This document shows positions 59,282 through 64,000 of a stretch of DNA of 64,000 nucleotides, piece after piece. The DNA is from Nitrospirillum pindoramense (GTDB taxonomy: Bacteria > Pseudomonadota > Alphaproteobacteria > Azospirillales > Azospirillaceae): the NCBI RefSeq assembly GCF_007827955.1, contig NZ_VITR01000018.1, forward strand, positions 78,672-142,671, in the 5' to 3' direction. Under the pieces are notes generated by a model. It did not search any database. It had not been told where the DNA came from and saw only the letters and a list, made by a program, of their open reading frames with translations. Numbering within the stretch: the first letter of the stretch is position 1; each line of letters begins with the position of its first letter. The position numbers were made by a program, and so were the translations under genes.

Positions 59282-61084
59282 TCAGCGGACCGGGCTGTTG
59301 ACGCTGAGGTCCGGCATCATCAGCACCTGCTCCTGGCGCTTGGCTGCGCGGACGAGGGGCTGGGCCATGTCCAGCAGGGGGCCGTAGTCGGCCAGCACCT
59401 TTTCCGCCCCGCGCGTCTCGGCCACGCGGGCCATTTCCGCCGCCGCGTTGCCGTTGAACAGATCCATCACCAGCTCGTACCCGGTCTTGGGCTTGGGGAA
59501 CTGGACGATGTGCAGGTTGGCGTTGCTGGGGATGCCCGCCACCTGGCGCACCTGCTGCAGGGCGATGTCGTAGCCGCCCAGGGCGTCCACTAGGCCCAGA
59601 TCCTTGGCCTGGCGGCCGGTGTAGACGCGGCCCTTGGCCACCTGGCGCACCTTCTCGATATCCAGCTTGCGGCCCTTGGCCACGCCGTCGGTGAACTGGG
59701 TGTAGATGGCGTCCAGCATGGCGTCCTGGCGGGCGGCCTCGCTGTCAGTGTAGGGGCTGGCCGGGCTCCAGATCGTGGCGTTGGCGCCGCGCGACACCTG
59801 GTCCACGCCCACGCCCAGCTTGTCGGCCAGGCCCTTGGCCACGAATTTGCCGCCCAGAACGCCGATGGACCCGGTCAGGGTGCCCGGCAGGGCGACGATG
59901 CGGTCCGCGTCCATGGCCACCCAATAGCCGCCGGACCCGGCCACGTCGCCCATGGAGATGACCACCGGCTTGCCGGCCTTGCGCGCCCGGTCCACGGCAT
60001 GGCGCACGGTTTCGGAGCCCACGGGGCTGCCGCCCGGGCTGTTGACCCGGAACAGGATGGCCTTGACGTTGGGCTGGTCGATGGCGGTGTCGAAAGCGTC
60101 GGCGATGCGGTTGGCGGCGAAGGAGGGTTCGTCGCTGAAGCCGCCACCGCCCTTGCCGCCGCGCACGATCTCACCCTCGCCCACGATCAGGGCGACGGTG
60201 GGGCCGTCCTGGAAGGCGGAGCCGGCGATCTTGCCGTAGGTCAGCAGGTCCACCGTGTCGGCGCCTGCCGCCTTGCCGCCGGCCCGTTCCTTGGCGGCGG
60301 TTTCCACCTCATCGAAATAGCCCAGCTTGTCCACCAGCTTGGACGCCAGCGCCTCGCTGTCCAGCAGGGGGGCGTGGTCGATGGCGGCCTTGACCGCATC
60401 GGGGTTCAGATGGCGGCCGTCGGCGATGCCCAGCACCATCTGGTCATACAGGTCGCCGGCCAGGCTTTCCGTCATCTCGCGGTTGGCCGGGGTGGCCTGC
60501 TTCTCGGCGAAGGTTTCGGCCGCGGTCTTGTAGTCGGCGCGCTTGGAGATCTGCGGCTGGATGCCGATGCTGTCCAGGGCGCCGCGGAAGAAGGTCTGGG
60601 TGACGGCGACGCCGGTGATGCCCACCGTGCCCACGGGCTGCAGCCAGACCTGGTCGAAGGCGCTGGCCAGGTAGTAGGGGCTCATGCCGCTGCCGCCATC
60701 GCCATAGCTTTCCGCGTAGATGTAGGCGAATCGACCTGTGGCGCGGAAGCGCGCGATGGCGTCACGCAGTTCCTGGGTGGTGCCGATGCCCTGGCTGGCG
60801 TTGCCGACCTTGGCGACCAGGCCCTTCACCTTGGGGTCGCGGCTGGCCTGCTCCAGCGCGTCGATGACCTCGCGCACGCTGCCATGGCGGCTGGCGATGA
60901 GGCTGGACCACCCGTCCTCGCCCGGCGCCTCGGGTAGGGGCCGCTCGAAGTTGAACTCCAGCACCACGGACTGGGGCAGGGTGGGCTGCTTGTCCTTCGC
61001 CTTGATGGCCAGCAGGATCAGCCCCGCCGTCAGCAGGACGCCGAACAGGCCGATAAGGGCGAACAGACGAACGATGAAACGCAT
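59282..61084 (-). CDS. sppA: Signal peptide peptidase SppA, 67-kDa type
   Basis: 600 residues, two SppA-type domains. One N-terminal transmembrane helix (IVRLFALIGLFGVLLTAGLILLA, about 4-26 in parts). The general-base lysine is in KRADYKTAAE (N-terminal domain, about 192) and the nucleophilic serine in GDVAGSGGYWVAM (about 394). It degrades cleaved signal peptides in the membrane. Length and residues match E. coli SppA; the start MRFIVRLF at 61084 is convincing. Confidence 0.93.
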   Translation of the reverse strand: MRFIVRLFALIGLFGVLLTAGLILLAIKAKDKQPTLPQSVVLEFNFERPLPEAPGEDGWSSLIASRHGSVREVIDALEQASRDPKVKGLVAKVGNASQGIGTTQELRDAIARFRATGRFAYIYAESYGDGGSGMSPYYLASAFDQVWLQPVGTVGITGVAVTQTFFRGALDSIGIQPQISKRADYKTAAETFAEKQATPANREMTESLAGDLYDQMVLGIADGRHLNPDAVKAAIDHAPLLDSEALASKLVDKLGYFDEVETAAKERAGGKAAGADTVDLLTYGKIAGSAFQDGPTVALIVGEGEIVRGGKGGGGFSDEPSFAANRIADAFDTAIDQPNVKAILFRVNSPGGSPVGSETVRHAVDRARKAGKPVVISMGDVAGSGGYWVAMDADRIVALPGTLTGSIGVLGGKFVAKGLADKLGVGVDQVSRGANATIWSPASPYTDSEAARQDAMLDAIYTQFTDGVAKGRKLDIEKVRQVAKGRVYTGRQAKDLGLVDALGGYDIALQQVRQVAGIPSNANLHIVQFPKPKTGYELVMDLFNGNAAAEMARVAETRGAEKVLADYGPLLDMAQPLVRAAKRQEQVLMMPDLSVNSPVR

Positions 61085-61182
61085 GGACGCGGTTCCTGGA
61101 AGCCGTAAAATCCAGAGGCCATACCACCACAGCGCGTGAGCCTTGCCAAGGCGGCCGGGCGGTAGGGCCGGCTAAGCGGACC

Positions 61183-61222
61183 CTTTCCTTTCGGTCCATT
61201 CCTTTCGCCCATTCCTTTCGGC
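61183..61222. repeat. Three tandem copies of a CTTTCG-containing 13-base unit
   Basis: CTTTCCTTTCGGTC, CATTCCTTTCGCC and CATTCCTTTCGGC follow each other 50 bases before pabB. Imperfect direct repeats, 13-14 bases long. Confidence 0.5.
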
Positions 61223-61271
61223 TGAACCGGCGTTGGCGAAGCGGGGGCGACGGGGGTAAGGTCCGGCCACC

Positions 61272-62816
61272 ATGACACCCCATGACCCCGCGCTCCCTGG
61301 CGGCATCGTCGCCCTGGAAATTCCCCTGGCCGATCCGGTGGCGGTCTATGCCCGGCTGAGCGGCCTGGATCGGCCCTTCCTGCTGGACGGGGGCGCCGCC
61401 GACCTGGCCCGCGCCCGCTACAGCTATGTCGGCGCCGCGCCCCATGCCTGGGTGGAGTGTGTGGGGGGTGCCGTCACGGTGGATGGGCGCCCGGTGCCGG
61501 GCGATGCCCTGGGTGTGCTGGCCGCGCTGCTGAAGGCGGGACGGGAGGTGTTGGACGTCGCCACGGGGCCTGCCGGCCTGCCCCCTTTCCGGGGCGGCGC
61601 GGTCGGCTTCCTGGGCTATGAGCTGGGCGGCCAGTTGGAGACGCTGCCGCCTCCCCATGACGATGGGGTGGCGTTGCCGGACATGGCGGTCGGCTTCTAT
61701 GATCGCATCGTCGCCATCGACCATGCCGAGGGCCGCGCCTGGGTGCTGTCCTCCGGCCTGCCGGAGCGCGATGCCGTGGCCCGTCGGCAGCGGGCGGAGG
61801 AGGGCGCGCGGCACTGGGCGGCCCTTCTGGGGGCGGCCCTTCTGGAAGCGCCGCCCCTGGGGGCAACGCCGCTGGCGGTGCCGACCTCCAGCGCCGGGCC
61901 CTGCCTGCTCGCCCCCGGTTGGCGCGCGGGGTGGAGCCGGGCGGCGCATGAGGCCGCCGTGGCCCGTACGGTCGACTACATCGCCGCCGGTGACATCTAC
62001 CAGGCCAACATCACCCAGCGCTTCCTGGCCCGGTTGGCGCCGGGGGTGACGCCGCTGGACCTCTACACCCGCGTTCGCCCCCGGGCGGCGGCCCCGTACT
62101 CCGCCCTGCTGGACCTGGGACCGGATGAGCGGGGGGCCAGCCGGGCCATCGTGTCCGTATCGCCGGAGCGTTTTCTGGCCGTGGACGCGGCGGGCGCGGT
62201 GGAGACACGGCCCATCAAGGGCACGCGTCCCCGCGACACCGATCCCGTCCGTGATGCCGCCCTGGCGGCCGAGTTGCTGGGGTCGGCCAAGGACAGGGCG
62301 GAAAACCTGATGATCGTCGACCTCATGCGCAATGACCTGTCGCGGGTGTCGGTCGTGGGCTCCGTCGCCGTGCCCACGCTGTGCGGCTTGGAAAGCTACC
62401 GCACCGTCCACCACCTGGTCAGCGTGGTCACGGCCCGGTTGGCCGCCGGCCAGGGCGCCCTCGACCTGTTGCGCGCCACCTTCCCGGGGGGCTCCATCAC
62501 CGGGGCCCCCAAGATCCGCGCCATGGAGATCATCCATGAGTTGGAGCCGGCGCGGCGCGGTCCTTACTGCGGCTCCGTCCTCTGGCTGGGATGGGACGGC
62601 GCCATGGACAGCAGCATCATCATCCGTACCCTGGCCGTTGCCGGTGACGAGGTGGTGGTGCAGGCCGGCGGGGGAATCGTCGCCGACAGCGACCCGGCGG
62701 CGGAGTACGAGGAAAGCCTGGTCAAGGCCCGCGCGCTGCTGACGGCGCTGGATCCGGATATGGCCTGGCCGCCGGTGCCCGCAGCCTGCCCCGTGCAGGG
62801 GAGTGCGGCGGCATGA
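61272..62816 (+). CDS. pabB: Aminodeoxychorismate synthase component I
   Basis: 514 residues, chorismate-utilising enzyme family. The C-terminal catalytic half has YQANITQRFLARL, SPERFLAV, ETRPIKGTRPRDTD with the catalytic-lysine region, ENLMIVDLMRNDLSR and TFPGGSITGAPKIRAMEII (given in parts). The N-terminal half is the shorter PabB/TrpE-type lobe. It makes 4-amino-4-deoxychorismate for folate. It overlaps pabC by four bases (ATGA), which favours PabB over TrpE. No pabA is present here. Confidence 0.9.
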   Translation: MTPHDPALPGGIVALEIPLADPVAVYARLSGLDRPFLLDGGAADLARARYSYVGAAPHAWVECVGGAVTVDGRPVPGDALGVLAALLKAGREVLDVATGPAGLPPFRGGAVGFLGYELGGQLETLPPPHDDGVALPDMAVGFYDRIVAIDHAEGRAWVLSSGLPERDAVARRQRAEEGARHWAALLGAALLEAPPLGATPLAVPTSSAGPCLLAPGWRAGWSRAAHEAAVARTVDYIAAGDIYQANITQRFLARLAPGVTPLDLYTRVRPRAAAPYSALLDLGPDERGASRAIVSVSPERFLAVDAAGAVETRPIKGTRPRDTDPVRDAALAAELLGSAKDRAENLMIVDLMRNDLSRVSVVGSVAVPTLCGLESYRTVHHLVSVVTARLAAGQGALDLLRATFPGGSITGAPKIRAMEIIHELEPARRGPYCGSVLWLGWDGAMDSSIIIRTLAVAGDEVVVQAGGGIVADSDPAAEYEESLVKARALLTALDPDMAWPPVPAACPVQGSAAA

Positions 62817-63616
62817 GCGGCCTGGTCTGGCTGAATGGCGGCCTGCAAGCGGCCGCGTCTGCCGGCATCGCCGTCAGTGACCGCGGCTTCCTGCTGGGCG
62901 ACGGGGTGTTCGAGACGCTGCGCTGGCGGGGTGGGGCCGTGGTGCGCCTGGAGGCGCATCTGGCCCGCTTGGCCCGGGGTGCCGCCGTGCTGGGGCTGCC
63001 TCTGCCGCCGCCCACCACCCTGGCGGCGGCGCTGGCCGACACGGCCACCGCCAACGGCTTGGTGGACGGCGCGCTGCGCCTGACGGTCAGCGCGGGGCCG
63101 GGGGTCCGGGGGCTGCCCCGCCCGGCGACGCCCACACCCACCGTCCTGGTGACGGCCGCGCCGTCCGGGCCGGCGTTGGCCCCCGCCCGTGTCTTGATCG
63201 CCACCGTCACCCGGCGCAATGAGCACTCCCCCCTCAGCGGGATCAAGAGCCTCGCCTACCTGGACCAGATCCTCGCCCGCAATGAAGCGGCGGCGCGGGA
63301 CGCCGATGACGCGCTGCTGTTGAACACCGTGGGCCATGTGGCGTGCGCCACCGCCGCCACCCTGTTCGCGGTCCTGGACGGGGCCCTGGTGACGCCGCCC
63401 TTGGCCTCCGGCGCCTTGCCGGGCACGCGCCGCGCCGCTCTCCTGGCCGCCTTGGGCGGGGAAGAGCGGATTTTGGCGCCGTCGGATCTCAGGCGGGCGA
63501 CAGAGCTGTTCCTCACCTCCAGCCTCATGGTGCGTCCCGTGGTGGCGGTCGACGGCCAGACCGTGGGGGAGGGCAGACCTGGCCCTGTGACTGCGGCGGC
63601 TCTCAGTCAGGCGTGA
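62813..63616 (+). CDS. pabC: 4-amino-4-deoxychorismate lyase (aminotransferase class IV)
   Basis: 267 residues, PLP fold type IV. VSDRGFLLGDGVFETLRW (about 20-37) is the class IV signature with the phosphate-binding Arg. The catalytic lysine is in GIKSLAYLDQILARNEA (about 143) and the late segments have LLNTVGHVACATAATLF. It releases pyruvate from aminodeoxychorismate to give p-aminobenzoate. Translationally coupled to pabB; a D-amino-acid aminotransferase role is the main alternative. Confidence 0.87.
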   Translation: MSGLVWLNGGLQAAASAGIAVSDRGFLLGDGVFETLRWRGGAVVRLEAHLARLARGAAVLGLPLPPPTTLAAALADTATANGLVDGALRLTVSAGPGVRGLPRPATPTPTVLVTAAPSGPALAPARVLIATVTRRNEHSPLSGIKSLAYLDQILARNEAAARDADDALLLNTVGHVACATAATLFAVLDGALVTPPLASGALPGTRRAALLAALGGEERILAPSDLRRATELFLTSSLMVRPVVAVDGQTVGEGRPGPVTAAALSQA

Positions 63617-63689
63617 TGCGTTTTGCATGTATCAACGCAATGATAACCGCTGACCCTATCCATAAGGCTCGATGCGCGATGCATCAACG
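63615..63689 (+). promoter_or_regulatory. Repeated motif upstream of the sigma-54 promoter (candidate activator sites)
   Basis: GATGCG...ATCAACG occurs twice (63615-63637 and 63671-63689); the two ATCAACG cores are 52 bp apart, close to five helical turns. The first copy also contains a perfect TGCGTT-N11-AACGCA inverted repeat (63617-63639). They lie 117-190 bp upstream of the sigma-54 element, a usual distance for enhancer-binding-protein sites. Confidence 0.4.
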
Positions 63690-63805
63690 GGGGTAGCCCG
63701 CAAGGGGGTATCGCCCCGCATCACTTTCAGCCACGCGGCGGATTATTGGCTAATGAATTGTTATTAAATTAATTTTCCTATTTGGCTGGAGGTGTGGCCC
63801 CTCAC

Positions 63806-63822
63806 TTGGCATGCCGAGTGCT
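63806..63822 (+). promoter_or_regulatory. Sigma-54 (RpoN) promoter
   Basis: TTGGCATGCCGAGTGCT fits the -24/-12 consensus, with GG at 63808-63809 and GC at 63820-63821 spaced by 10 bases. The predicted start point is about 63833, 54 bases before the ATG at 63887. An AT-rich stretch (63730-63785) lies just upstream, where a bend would be expected. Confidence 0.7.
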
Positions 63823-63886
63823 TATAACCAGGCATGAACAAGCCCGGGCGCCGAAGCCGCCCCCCGAACCGATAGGAACCTCTGCC

Positions 63887-64000
63887 ATGATCCGCCGCAT
63901 CGCCACCGCCGCCGCCACCGCCGCCCTGGTCTCCAGCGCCCTGTTCGCCGCCCCCGCCTTCGCCGCCGCCGGCACGTCGGGCACCATCCAGCTGAACAGC
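63887..64000 (+). CDS. Exported protein, N-terminal fragment (runs off the window)
   Basis: Only 38 codons are visible. They encode MIRRIATAAATAALVSSALF and AAPAFAAAG, a textbook signal peptide with signal peptidase I site near AFA|A. The mature part begins GTSGTIQLNS. The family cannot be judged from ten mature residues. The start has TAGGAACC upstream and a sigma-54 promoter drives it. Confidence 0.7.
   Translation, partial: MIRRIATAAATAALVSSALFAAPAFAAAGTSGTIQLNS

Overview
The window is GC-rich, densely packed chromosomal DNA from an alphaproteobacterium, most likely a member of the Rhodospirillales/Azospirillaceae (inference from gene content: alphaproteobacterial HflKC, SUF, MreBCD-MrdA-RodA and XseB-IspA-Dxs-TlyA clusters, darcynin, paired chemoreceptors). 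Almost everything is core metabolism. The exceptions are a few accessory islands of lower GC or unknown function.

Layout. 1-0.9 kb: 3' part of mutL. 1.0-1.7 kb: glutathione S-transferase behind a double palindromic operator. 1.9-8 kb: a small unknown gene, the Fe-S carrier Mrp/ApbC, hflK-hflC, a DUF2065 protein and a DegP-type protease with a heat-shock-like promoter. 8-11.4 kb: accessory island with a TetR/darcynin pair, a secreted protein made of two tandem repeats behind a sigma-54 promoter, and an AT-rich GxGYxYP-family gene that looks imported. 11.5-18.9 kb: serB and miaA head to head, then ilvB-ilvN-ilvC and leuA (branched-chain amino acids). 19.2-25 kb: rod-shape operon mreB-mreC-mreD-mrdA-rodA. 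25.1-25.6 kb: two identical tRNA-Lys(CTT) genes in a 345-bp tandem duplication that includes their promoters. 25.7-31.9 kb: an unknown exported protein, PagL, a COG2187-type phosphotransferase/ATPase, a universal stress protein with an FNR/FixK-like box, and two lipoproteins. 32-34.6 kb: pepN. 34.9-38.9 kb: a duplicated two-gene module (A1-B1 and A2-B2) of membrane-anchored coiled-coil proteins of unknown function, with an L-threonine aldolase between the copies. 39-42.6 kb: two tandem paralogous chemoreceptors. 43-49.7 kb: complete SUF iron-sulfur cluster operon (Rrf2 regulator, sufB, C, D, S, U, T, A). 50.3-52 kb: LysR regulator divergent from wrbA, with a perfect T-N11-A operator. 52.2-53.9 kb: DUF423, TusA-like and deacetylase-family genes. 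54-58 kb: xseB-ispA-dxs-tlyA. 58-61.1 kb: terC and sppA. 61.3-63.6 kb: pabB-pabC. 63.6-64 kb: a second sigma-54 promoter in front of the start of another exported protein.

How the parts work together. IlvBNC makes the 2-oxoisovalerate branch that LeuA draws on. IspA and Dxs feed isoprenoid synthesis. The SUF proteins and the Mrp ATPase build and deliver Fe-S clusters. MreBCD, MrdA and RodA form the elongasome. HflKC, DegP, SppA and the DUF2065 protein are envelope quality control. The best candidates for undescribed biology are the duplicated A/B coiled-coil module next to the chemoreceptors, the sigma-54-driven secreted tandem-repeat protein, and the sigma-54 promoter with upstream repeats at the right edge.
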